This document shows positions 52,601-62,364 of a stretch of 64,000 nt of DNA, piece by piece. The notes beneath the pieces are model-generated. The model saw nothing but the letters and a program-made list of their open reading frames with translations. It was not told the origin of the DNA and made no database searches. A program made the translations under genes and the position numbers. Numbering within the stretch: the first letter of the stretch is position 1; each line of letters opens with the position of its first letter. This DNA comes from Sinohyriopsis cumingii. Its lineage: Eukaryota > Mollusca > Bivalvia > Unionida > Unionidae. The stretch spans positions 9,495,314 to 9,559,313 of the forward strand of contig CM068828.1 of the NCBI GenBank assembly GCA_028554795.2. The letters run 5' to 3'.

Positions 52601-53603
52601 TTTCTCACAGTAATAACCGTATCCCAGGAATGCAGTGATACTGGTAATGGTATCGAAATGGTCATCGTGATAATTGACATGAATGTATTTTCCATCCTTA
52701 AAGTCTTTCCCTCGAAACAACAAAGGTCCGCGCACTTCTTGAGGGTGCACTTTCAAGGTGTAGAATGGATAAAGGACATCTTGCAAATTTTGCATTTCAG
52801 GAATGCCGCAGGGTGTGTCTTTGGACAGGTCGGCTTGTTGCCACAGGAGTTCTGCTTCACTTCGTTGTTTGACTCTTTTCTCTTTTCCATTCTACCGTGT
52901 CGTTCTTGTTGGCATAGGTTCATCCCACCACGATGGCTCGGGCTAAACACATCTGGTCTTGAGAATTGTGAATTTGGACGAGACTCTTTTTGGTGCTGCG
53001 AAGGTCGTTCACCCATAACACCTTATTGCGTTGTCCGGTCCCTTGAGGAGGAGAGACGTGGGTCATGTCCAATGTGGCTTTTCCATCGGTGATGTCAAAC
53101 TGGTCATTGGATTGTTGCACGTGTTGAATCTTGTCCATGACTTTGGAAGCGGTCAATTCTGCAGGGGTGCTAAACTCGATCCAAATAGGGGATTTCAAAC
53201 CGTCGTGTTGTATGGAGAGTCTCAAGCGATCATCTTCTTTGGGTTGACATTGTCGCTTGAGTGTGGTGAGTAAAGAATCCCACACCCCAGTGATGAACCC
53301 TTCTGCTTTCTCTAACGGTACTTCGGACTTGAAATCTTTAAACTTCACCGTGTATTTGTAAGCTGTGGTTCTAAATTTTCTAGAGGAGCGCTTTTCGGTA
53401 TCTCGAATGGAATAGTATTTATCAGGGTTGACTAAGGGTGGCGAACTTTGTTTAGAGGGTTTGGATTCTGGTTCACTCATGTCCCCTTCAAAATCACTGG
53501 CATGAATTTGTGCCAAGACTTCAGCCCTGGTACGAGGTGATAGATCACGTTTCTGCCTCTTACTTTCTTCTTCTTTCTTCTCAAATGAATTGGATCGTTT
53601 CAT
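49612..53603 (-). pseudogene. POLB: Protein-primed DNA polymerase B, several lesions
   Basis: About 1,330 codons from the ATG at 53603. Order: N-terminal domain of unknown role; Cys/His-rich zinc region (CEKCDHGYNNREQHKHCGSKC in part); exonuclease Exo I FIFFDFEC (about 52240) and Exo II AHNF (about 51975); palm motif A YLDVCSLYP (about 50910); motif B AKVMLNCLWGK (about 50335); motif C LYFDTDS (about 50055). These motifs define the family B polymerases that copy DNA from a protein primer. Lesions: stop at 52920, a deletion of about 23 bp near 52880, a frameshift near 52300, a stop plus 1-nt shift near 51960, and a stop at 50740. The TATA box is at 53652-53657. Confidence 0.92.
49624..49630 (-). 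promoter_or_regulatory. TATA box before BIR gene 2
   Basis: GGTATAAAAC context on the minus strand, 36 nt before the ATG at 49588 and within the last codons of the polymerase. Confidence 0.55.
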
Positions 53604-53737
53604 CTTGAGTGTAAAACGTCAAATGACTCAAGTTTAAACACCATAGACTAATTTATAGTCATGGCAGACCAGCGTATATAAAAGGGGGTGTGTCTTGTCC
53701 TTTCACTATTCATTTCACTCTCAAACCGAGCACAACG
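53604..53737. promoter_or_regulatory. Divergent promoter, polymerase (-) and zinc-knuckle gene (+)
   Basis: Minus-strand CTATAAATT (about 53650-53658) faces the polymerase and plus-strand TATATAAAAG (53675-53684) faces the zinc-knuckle gene. The two boxes are less than 30 nt apart, so the two genes are likely to compete or be expressed together. Confidence 0.7.
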
Positions 53738-54158
53738 TTGGAAGAGACTAGCCAAATCGAACGTTTCATCGGAGCTTTGCGAGGGGTCATTAGAAAATTC
53801 TCTTCAGACCAGCCGACGGACTACTCTCCTTCCTTTCAAGATAAAAGTCAAGATACTTGCTATATCTGTCAAAAGAAAGGGCATTGGTCTTCAGAGTGTC
53901 CAGACCGTCAAAAAAAGAAAAACAGGGGCTAGAAAAGACAAAAGTCAAGATACCTGTTATTATTGTAAAGAAAAAGGACATTGGTCTCCAGATTGCCCAA
54001 AAAAGAAACAAGAGGAGTCAGAAGAAAAGAGGGATTCTTCAGAAGAAGAAAGCAGCCAGGTGAAGAAAAAGAAACAGGAGAAGAAAAGAAGAAGGGAAGA
54101 AAGTGAGGAGGAAGAGGAGGAGGAGGAGGAAAAGAATGTGACGGTGAAGAAATTTTAA
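53738..54158 (+). pseudogene. Two-zinc-knuckle nucleic-acid-binding protein, start and frame damaged
   Basis: Two CCHC knuckles, CYICQKKGHWSSECP (about 53858-53902) and CYYCKEKGHWSPDCP, lie in different frames. An A-rich stretch near 53914-53928 probably holds the indel. Behind them is a Lys/Glu-rich acidic tail (EEEEEEEEKNVTVKKF). The codon at 53738, where the decayed copy has an ATG, is TTG here, and no other ATG precedes the first knuckle. Zinc knuckles of this spacing bind single-stranded RNA or DNA. The gene lies between the polymerase and the coiled-coil gene. There is no stem-loop at its 3' end. Confidence 0.72.
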
Positions 54159-54399
54159 AAACAGAGAGACTAAACAATGAGACAGAAGAAGTGTATGAAC
54201 TTTTTAAAGTGCTCTGTTGTGAATTGTGAATTGGATTGTAACTATTGATAAAAGAATACATTAATTATATAAGGTAAGTGTCTTTGGGTTTTGATTTTAA
54301 AATAAGAACGTACACTCACGTACTCATACACAGACACGTACTATAAGGGTAAAATGTTTTTTTTGTGTGTTTTTTTGAGTTATTGGCAATTGAAAGTGT
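54159..54399. other. Spacer between the zinc-knuckle and coiled-coil genes
   Basis: A/T-rich. The minus frame of the coiled-coil gene extends through the stem-loop into this spacer as far as 54316. Confidence 0.6.
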
Positions 54400-55002
54400 A
54401 TCTCTTTTCGAGAGACGTGGGTGGCCCTGAAAAGGGCCTTTTTTGGTGTAGGGGTGAGTATAAGCAATCAACTTTAACTGTCTTAAGCCTTTGCCACGGC
54501 CGAGGCCTACTTCTGATGATGATGATTTGGTTGAAATCATTAAGGGTGGTACGGTAGGCTTAGTCACAGAGTTGGCGTGTTTAGCTCGGGAAGGTCGTAT
54601 TCTCTTCGGTCGTGATAAAGAAGTCTGATACATTTGTTTCAGACTTCTTAACTCCGCTAAAATGTCCAACAGTACCGTGATGGTTTGACTTTCACCCTCT
54701 TGTTTCTTTGCTGCTTCTTCTTCTTGTTTTTTTCTTACCTCTTCTTCTTGTTGTTGCTGTAAAAGAAAAGCTTGTTCCGCTTCCTTTTGCCGCTGTATAA
54801 ATTTCTCCAATTCTTCTTTCTGTCTCTGTCTAAAATTCTCCACTTGCGGTAATGAAGGTGACGAAGGTTCCGGAACAAATTCTTGCGAGGTAAGAAAATC
54901 CACAAAATCCCAATTCACCTCTTCTGAAAGTAAGTCCGGGTTCCCTTGTGTAGTCTCAACGACTGGTGCACCCCAGTTGATCGTTTTCTGAGTTTCCGTC
55001 AT
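54316..55002 (-). CDS. Polinton coiled-coil protein, stop codon apparently lost
   Basis: From the ATG at 55002 (50 nt after a TATA-like CTATATCG; an upstream ATG at 55038 is too close to it) the protein starts MTETQKTINWGAPVVETTQG. It has a Gln/Glu-rich coil (QEEEVRKKQEEEAAKKQEG), a leucine-rich segment ILAELRSLKQMYQTSL and a basic tail ending GRGKGLRQLKLI. In the decayed copy a stop follows at once. Here the frame reads on through the stem-loop to 54316. If the RNA is cut after the stem-loop the message would have no stop codon. The natural end is therefore about 54460; the extension is probably a defect of this copy. Confidence 0.72.
   Translation of the reverse strand: MTETQKTINWGAPVVETTQGNPDLLSEEVNWDFVDFLTSQEFVPEPSSPSLPQVENFRQRQKEELEKFIQRQKEAEQAFLLQQQQEEEVRKKQEEEAAKKQEGESQTITVLLDILAELRSLKQMYQTSLSRPKRIRPSRAKHANSVTKPTVPPLMISTKSSSSEVGLGRGKGLRQLKLIAYTHPYTKKGPFQGHPRLSKRDTLSIANNSKKHTKKTFYPYSTCLCMST
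54400..54438 (-). terminator. Histone-type mRNA 3' end signal inside an open frame
   Basis: Minus-strand GGCCCTTTTCAGGGCC, followed by ACCCACG and CGAAAAGAGATA: an almost exact copy of the TIR signal, but not in a TIR. The coding frame of the coiled-coil gene passes straight through it. Confidence 0.88.
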
Positions 55003-55038
55003 GTTGAAAAAACTGTCGCATGGATTGACTACACACAT

Positions 55039-55222
55039 GCGCTAGCGAATCGATATAGATCACGTGACGTCACAGACTGCTCTCTTCCGATTGGACGTGG
55101 GCTGACTGAATTTTGTAACGCGTGTTTGGATTGGTCAATGCACTCAATCCGTTTCAATCCTTCCTCTACCTATAAATAAGTGCAGTTCACTGCATTGATT
55201 CACCTGTTCTCGGCGCCTCAAG
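55039..55222. promoter_or_regulatory. Divergent right-end promoter with CRE/E-box, CCAAT and TATA
   Basis: CACGTGACGTCAC (55061-55073) combines an E-box and a CRE. Inverted CCAAT boxes GATTGG lie at 55089-55094 and 55139-55144. TATAAATA at 55171-55178 is 45 nt before the ATG of the + gene, and a minus-strand CTATATCG (55051-55060) serves the coiled-coil gene. CCAAT plus TATA is a usual arrangement in replication-dependent histone promoters. Most of these sites are kept in the decayed copy at 8755-8923. Confidence 0.7.
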
Positions 55223-55456
55223 ATGTGGACCGATGTGCAATCTTCTACGCTTGTGTCTTCGATGATGTTCCGGACGGACATACCCATGTATGTCCGGTCC
55301 AAGTGGACAGTTGTCCACAGGACAGACACCAGTCTGTGGATACGTAGGATCTACGTAGAAAGACAAGGATGCCTCAAAAGAGTCCTGATTTACGGTCCTA
55401 CAGTGAGGCGCAGCCTAAAGACAAGAAGAAGACCAATGCGGTGCCCCTTATGTTAA
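55223..55456 (+). CDS. Polinton right-terminal gene, small basic protein
   Basis: 77 aa, ATG to TAA, beginning MWTDVQSSTLVSSMMFRTD. It has conserved Trp/Tyr positions (PMYVRSKWTV, LWIRRIYVERQGCLK) and a strongly basic end (RRSLKTRRRPMRCPLC). The decayed copy keeps the same frame for 52 codons with many replacements but no indel, which argues for a real gene. Function unknown; its size and charge would fit a DNA-condensing or RNA-binding peptide. It faces the right terminus and its mRNA would end 40 nt past the stop at the histone-type signal in the TIR. Confidence 0.72.
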   Translation: MWTDVQSSTLVSSMMFRTDIPMYVRSKWTVVHRTDTSLWIRRIYVERQGCLKRVLIYGPTVRRSLKTRRRPMRCPLC

Positions 55457-55471
55457 TGGATACATTAACAT

Positions 55472-55866
55472 AAACCCAAAGGCCCTTTTCAGGGCCACCA
55501 ACATATCTCGAAAAGAGATTGATTTTCAATTGCCTACCCCATTTTTTATTCTTTTTATTTATAAAAAAAAAGAAATAGAGTGACCCAAGACTTTTTTCCC
55601 CATGTTCAATTTCTCTTGAGGCTAGAGTGACCCAAGACTTTTTCCCCCATGTTCAATTTCCCTTGTCCCTATATCGTCCCACGATTTTTCCCCATGTTAA
55701 TTAACCCTTGTCCCTATATCGTCCCACGAACTATTCCCTAATGTTAATTCCCCTTGTCCCTATATCGTCCCAGGGGTTTTCTCCATGTTAAATTTACATA
55801 GTCCCTATATCGTCCCAGGGGTGTTTTTAAAGTCCCATAGTCCCTAAATCGTCCCCCATTACTACT
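55472..55866. repeat. Right terminal inverted repeat
   Basis: 395 bp, the inverse of 35243-35641. It lacks 5 bp present in the left copy and differs by a handful of substitutions. Confidence 0.96.
55481..55520 (+). terminator. Histone-type mRNA 3' end signal (right TIR)
   Basis: GGCCCTTTTCAGGGCC preceded by CCCAAA and followed by ACCAACA and CGAAAAGAGATT. It lies 24 nt after the stop of the small basic protein gene. Confidence 0.9.
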
Positions 55867-55872
55867 ACTAGG
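55867..55872. repeat. Target-site duplication, right (ACTAGG)
   Basis: Identical to 35237-35242. Confidence 0.97.
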
Positions 55873-58231
55873 TCAAGAAAATTGATATTGGTTAGAACTA
55901 TTAGTAGTGCGGGGGGGGGGGGTCAATGTACGGTCGCGTGAAAAAGAAGTCGCGCGCCTTTTCATTTATCTCCCGTATTGATGGTCAACTGTGAATGGGA
56001 TATAAGGGTAACACACATTTTTGTATGAACGATTTATTTTTAACTTGTAAACAGGTACATATCACAGTTCTTCACAATTATAATTTAGCGTCATGTAAAA
56101 TTAATTAAAATAATTCTGAATTGACAGAAACGTTTCTATTGTCTTTTACGTGTATGAAGAAGATATTTATATGGGAAAAATAGTTATTATATACGAATTT
56201 AAATATAGGACACTACATACCTTACATAAGATATATACGACGTAACATAATTACCTGTAATATATTGGACTTGTGTTCCTCTTATTATTTTTCCCAGGCT
56301 TTGTTTATACATGACATTGTCGCGTCTGTTTATGTTTGTAGTAAAACTTGCCAACAGCAGGCGCTTTCCCTGTTATATCATTGCGCGCAACATAAACCGG
56401 TTTAAATGGGATCACCCCGCTTGGGTCACTGCGTCTACAAATGTCGACCTTCGTTATTAATAAATTTGCAGTTAAGCATTTCTCGAGGAATTTAGACAAT
56501 AATTTTCAATGGAATTTTGATGGACAAGGAACGAAATAAAGGGAATTACCGCCATTTAAATGTATGTGTAATCAAATTCCCCCAAATGACACCTATTGTT
56601 TCAAAAAGTGACTCGCGTACACGACCTATGTGAATTGTAATTTAGGTATTATAACTTTCTCCAACTTCACATCGAGGTACGTAGATATCCCATTACCTGA
56701 GGACTAGTCATACATATTCGATGACTTGGATAAGGATATTGTAAGTGATTGTTGATCCTCACATCGAGATGAATGTATATTCCATTCACAGATCTTCCAG
56801 AATGGCTCAAACGTCACCAACAAATTGATACAAATGTATATTCTAAACAAAATCCATGGCGTATGCTCATGAAAATGTGGCCTGTCTCATTTTCAATCTC
56901 GCGATTTTTCCAGTGTGGTTCCTACACCCACTGCCAATTAACTCTTTAATTTCTGTCAAAGTAACAAGTCATTATGATGTCTCCAGTCAAAGGTTATTTT
57001 TATTTGAAAGGTTATTATTCTGTCAAAGGTAATTATTATGTCAAGGTTAATTATTAGGTCAAAGGTCATTATTATGTCTCCAGTCAAAGGCTCAAAACTC
57101 GTATCCAACGCGCAATACGCACAGAAGAGCATGCTCTCCAAGTCAACATAGGATTGAAGCAACGGACGTATACAGCACATTATGTTATCAATCTTGCCTG
57201 GAGCATATTTCTCACCTGGCTAGCGTTTACTTCAACACTTCATATGGATACAGAGTAATTTAACGACTGGATCGCGCTGCATATGCAACACTCGAAAGTG
57301 TACCACGACATACGATGATGGCTGACAAAACAATCTGCGTATACTTTGCTTTAATCGATTCGACGCAGATTTCTGCCAAGTCAGACGGTAGTTGCAGGCA
57401 TCGATCATCAAAGGTAGGCAGATGTGGCTGATACTTCACACTTGGCTTGTTTTTATCGAGGTTCAAGCATTTGTTTTGTGTGATCGGTGTGTTTTAAAAG
57501 CACGTGTCTTATTTGAAAAGTTCTAAATAATTTGAGACAATGACAATCAATTGTTTCTTTGAACATGCCAACAACTTTAATACCGATTGATAGATAAAAT
57601 AATGTTCTATGCAATGATATGCATATCCACGTGCTGCACGCCGGAGACCTGCAGATACATCCTTATAACGCAACACAGATACTTGATAACGACGAAAAAT
57701 GTAGAAGGACAACAATTCTGTTAGTGAGCAAAGAACATACTGTAATATCCAGACGCGTTTAAGGTACATTCCGACTGATATCAAATCCAGCATGGATACA
57801 GTTAGATCTCATAACTTTGAGGTGGATTCATCAAGCAAGATGAACTACGTTCTGGAAGACCAGCGGCTGCGATTGGTAAACAAAAACGTGGATGCTGTGA
57901 AGAATAGAATTCATGAAGATACTCGAGTCAGAGTGGAAGATATTTATATTGTCACGGCCATTAATTTGTGGGTTATTTTTAATAAAAATGAAAAATCATT
58001 TTAAGCTGAGAAAGGTTTGCGCAAGATGGGTCCTACTGCTATCTGCAACTAGGGATTTTTAGAAGACGATAAGCAACTGTGGATGAATTTACTTAGCAGT
58101 TTTATTGGTTGTCTTCTTTCCAACCGATTGTTGAAATAGATCAATCTTCAATTAGGAGTCGCAGCAACGGTAGCTGAAGCACAAACAGCACCACAGTAAA
58201 AGTATCACATTATAACATTTGGAAAGTAGCC

Positions 58232-58318
58232 TTTTGAAACCAAGCGAAAGTACTATTTTGAAACCAAGCAAAAGTACTATTTTGAAATCAAGCGAAAGTA
58301 CTATTTTGAAACCAAGCG
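58232..58318. repeat. 24-bp tandem repeat, nearly four copies
   Basis: The unit TTTTGAAACCAAGCGAAAGT plus four bases recurs at 58232, 58256, 58280 and 58304. Confidence 0.92.
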
Positions 58319-59680
58319 ATACCGCGGACATACGAATGATTGAAATATTAATCGATTGCATTTCACTTGCACAGCAATGGTTCTATGGATGTATTTCCAC
58401 CAAGAAACTGTATTGATTTACCACGAAATTAATGAAATACATGCAACAAGAGAACGAAGCCTTTTGTTCAGTAGTCTTGGAAAAGATCATTTATCCAAAC
58501 AAGTCTTAAAAATCACCTAGAATTAAACCATTTCATCAATGAATTCCATCACAAACAAGTGCAAGAACAGTTTTAAAAGGATCCTAGGTTTTAGGAATAG
58601 TAAGAAGTTGTATATCAAACGATGATGCCTAAAAAATCTTACGATTGTTCCCATACCGATATTGGCCTCTTTGACATGCCACAGACCATGATTACCATGC
58701 AATATTCTCATTGGGTATAAACCATCGAGGTCGACCATCAGTACGACAGGAGTTTGAAATCTAGGGAGAAACGAAGACTGCATCAACCTGAATAACAGTT
58801 ACCTTTACCTAAAAAGAATCACAGAGTTAAAAAGCGACAATACAAATCCAAACCAAGCTGTTAAAATCTCTTTCGCAGCTGTTTCATGCATATTTGTACA
58901 GTAGAATGGATTTTTCACCAAACAACGCATTAGTAAAATGCAGCAAGGACACAGGCCTACATTGAGCATTCACTCACTTACGAAAAAGAAGCCATGTCTA
59001 CACACAGTCATGCCTAAATAGCATGAAAATCCAACACGCTCAGCCTTGATTCCTGATGACCTCACAGACCACACAGACCACAATCAAGCATGTAACGACC
59101 GACAAAACAATACAAATCGCAGTCTGGAAATAGTGGATGGCTAGCACTTAGAGATGTGGCTGCATAGCAATCATTTGTTGAACGAAGTGGAATGTTTTTC
59201 CCAGCGTAAATCAAAGGAAAACCGTCATCCATATGATTTTAAGCGAACGTCGAAGAAGCCAGGTTAGGTTGCACATAGTATTATGGTCTGTACTAGGATA
59301 TTCCCTCATCAAAATCCAAAGACGTTTGAGTCTACGTCAACAATGCAGACGACTGTCATTAACCAGGAAAACACTAGTCAGCTGTTAGACCTAGTTTCCT
59401 CTGGTTTTCCCATCCAATTTGAGATATTTTTACTTTTTGTTGTACTTTGGAGTCAAAGCCCATTACCTATTGAAAATATTTGAATTCGCCACCACCGCAC
59501 GGGGGCGGCATAGGCTAGTTCCTTATTAGAAAACTCAGCAAATTTAAACAACCTTACATCAGGCCATACCTGCAAGAAATCAATAGGAAGATGATTTATT
59601 TTCTCATAAATAGAACGCATATAATATTATCTGATCTGTCTTTAATCCGAAGACAAACAAGACCTAACTATCTCGTTGAT

Positions 59681-59714
59681 GAAATTTGACCTGGTACTCG
59701 CCATTTGTACTGCT
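59681..59714. repeat. Inverted repeat arm, left
   Basis: GACCTGGTACTCGCCATTTG and about 14 flanking bases occur in inverted form at 61007-61040. Confidence 0.8.
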
Positions 59715-60278
59715 GGCCATGTTTGTGATGGTATCACGTGACTATAGCGTTGACATATACTCTCTGCTTGATGAATCTCCATTTTCCCAAGCTGCTGCGA
59801 CAGCGACAGGTGTTTGGTCGTTGTTCTCGTGTAGGTCTTAAAATATTTAACAGAAAGAAAGTGAAAACAACCATTTAAACAAAATTCAACAGACAATTTA
59901 TTTCCCTGGAATATAAAGTTAAAATTAAAAGGATACTTACAGTATTGTGAAATTAAATTCCAAGTAATCCTAATTGTCCTATCACAAGTCAAAAGTACAA
60001 AATGTTCTAAATGAATTCCAGCATGCAATAATAGTCTTAAATGTCTTAATGCACTAATAATGTGGTCTAGAATGTTTTTAAATTAGTTCAAAATAATTCT
60101 AAAATAATGTGTAAATCCAGTCAATGAGCACTTAGTAATTTCAACGAGTGAATTAAATAAATAGTTCTTCTCGAATTATATCTGAACACAGCTGTAAATT
60201 ATTCCACATACTGATGTTAAAAACAGCAATGAGTAATTGCTGATGTTAAAAACAGCAACGAGTAATTGCTTACCATAC

Positions 60279-60389
<111 letters not shown>

Positions 60390-61006
60390 AGCTGACCTAC
60401 GTTAGGATAGAAAGTTTTGTAGGTCTGGAAGACTAATCATTTCAAGAAAAATTCAACTTACCCTTGAAGTGAAATTCGAGTAAACATCTTGTTTACTACT
60501 TAAAAGTTATGACAAAAGTCAGGTAGGCAAACACGTTATTCACAACCACAATCACGATCATGGCTAAATCACGTATGCATAAACTCTCTCCACAACCCTC
60601 AACCACGGACAAAAATCAAGCGCACAAAATCATTCAACATGCATAACACTCGGCATAAATATTTTAAATTGAAGTGTCCATTCGTTTCCTTACAAACATT
60701 AAGTGACTTTCATTTAACATTTTCGATTTTTACCAACAACATTGTACAGCCGAATGTGACCTCCACTATCGCACATGCTTGGGTTCGGGGAAAGAATTTT
60801 GTATTAATGAGGTTCCCCGTGGGATATATACATAATTCAACAAAAGCATAACGCTTTAATGGTTCAACATTTAACTCATCAAGCATTATGCCAGTTACAT
60901 ACATTTACAACGAACTTTACTGTTGATATGGCGTGACCATTGGACCACTAATGTCATGAACACTTTGGTTGATAGATTTTGTGCAGTCATGTGACTCGCA
61001 ATTCAA

Positions 61007-61040
61007 ATGGCGAGTACCAGGTCAATTTTCATCAACGCTT
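61007..61040. repeat. Inverted repeat arm, right
   Basis: The inverse of 59681-59714 with one or two mismatches. Confidence 0.8.
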
Positions 61041-62320
61041 TCATCTCGCCTGTCACCGGATCAAAGAAAGAACGAATGTTATACACGCAGTTTTGTGGAC
61101 AATAACTCATCTTCCTATCGATTCCGTGCATGTATGGCCCTAAAGAACGCCGTTTAAGCTTGTTATTCCCGCTGGTAAGCGGCAACCCCATGCCAGTGGC
61201 GGCTAATTTCAACATTTTTATAGGCAAATGGCTCTGACCCCACACCAACATGAATGTAAAAATATCTAAAAATGGGCTAGGAAAGGTCGGAGAAAATTCG
61301 GACTAGGGCGCTGTCTGCTATTACATGGTGTTTTGGTTATCGTTATATAGAGGATAAAGGACCAAGGTGTTATTGCCCGAATGGAGTTAATAATAAAATA
61401 AAATACGGAATTACTGGATGGAATCGTATGAATCTGAGCAGAGATATAGAATAGAACAGCACGAGCCCCCGTGTGTAAAATACAATAATTTAATCACCTA
61501 TATAAACAAAATGAAACTGAACATGACCTTGGAATGATACAATTCCTCATAGAAAAAAAAAATACCAATTGTAATAGCATATACAGTTAGCCGTTCTCTT
61601 TATACCTAAAAGACGAATTTCCTTATGAAATCGAATAAACGATCGAACTCAATTGCCCAGCGTTGGCGGCATAACCTGGATGCTTGCCGGTACTTCCAAA
61701 TTCAACGTTGGTGACAGGTTAGAGTCGACGTATTCCTTTTGCTCTTCTCTCTCCAGCCACCTTTCGGATAATCAACCGTAATTTTTCTCCTCTTTTTGAC
61801 TCTCTGAGGGTACGTATATATGTAACTATTTTCCCTTATTAAAATGACTAATAGACAAACAAAACATTTGTCAAGTTTTTTTTCCGGTAACGAACACTAT
61901 CTCCTCTCTCGTTACGTCAGATTTCGTCTTATCGTTATTCAACTTAAACTAAGGCTAATATGGGTCAATTCGCAGCCTGACAGATGATACACAAATCCTA
62001 GTAAAAGAAGATTCACGTCTCTCATTAGCGGCTACTCGGTATTCCTAATTGGGCTATGACATAAACAATTACAAATCACTTCATATCGTAACAAAAATGT
62101 GGGTTAACTAACGATTTATTGGCATAACATTTACATGTATGATAATCTCTCGATCGATCGATCGATGGATCAACACTGTGTTTGTGATTTCGTGTTTCTA
62201 CGAAGAAAACAAAATAGCATGTCCTGCTCTATCATCAGTGTGTTTGTATCGGTAGGTCTTAGATTTGAATAATGTATGTGTATGTCATCTAATAATATTA
62301 TAACACCTTTACCTTATCAC

Positions 62321-62322
<2 letters not shown>

Positions 62323-62360
<38 letters not shown>
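62323..62360. repeat. (TG)n microsatellite
   Basis: About 17 TG units with one interruption near the left end. Confidence 0.95.

Positions 62361-62364
<4 letters not shown>

Larger units (their letters stand above)
35243..55866. mobile_element. Complete Polinton/Maverick, 20,624 bp, defective
   Basis: The ends read AGTAGTAATGG...CCATTACTACT inside inverted repeats of about 395 bp, flanked by the 6-bp duplication ACTAGG. It carries the full Polinton core set: protein-primed DNA polymerase B, rve integrase with chromodomain, adenain-like protease, FtsK/HerA ATPase, major capsid and penton-like capsid. It also has accessory genes including two BIR proteins. Most genes run on the minus strand, with two small + genes near the right end. 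The TIRs differ by about seven substitutions and one 5-bp indel outside an A/T-rich stretch, and at least eight genes are broken, so it is full length but not recent. It lies about 4.3 kb beyond the DUF885 gene. Confidence 0.97.
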
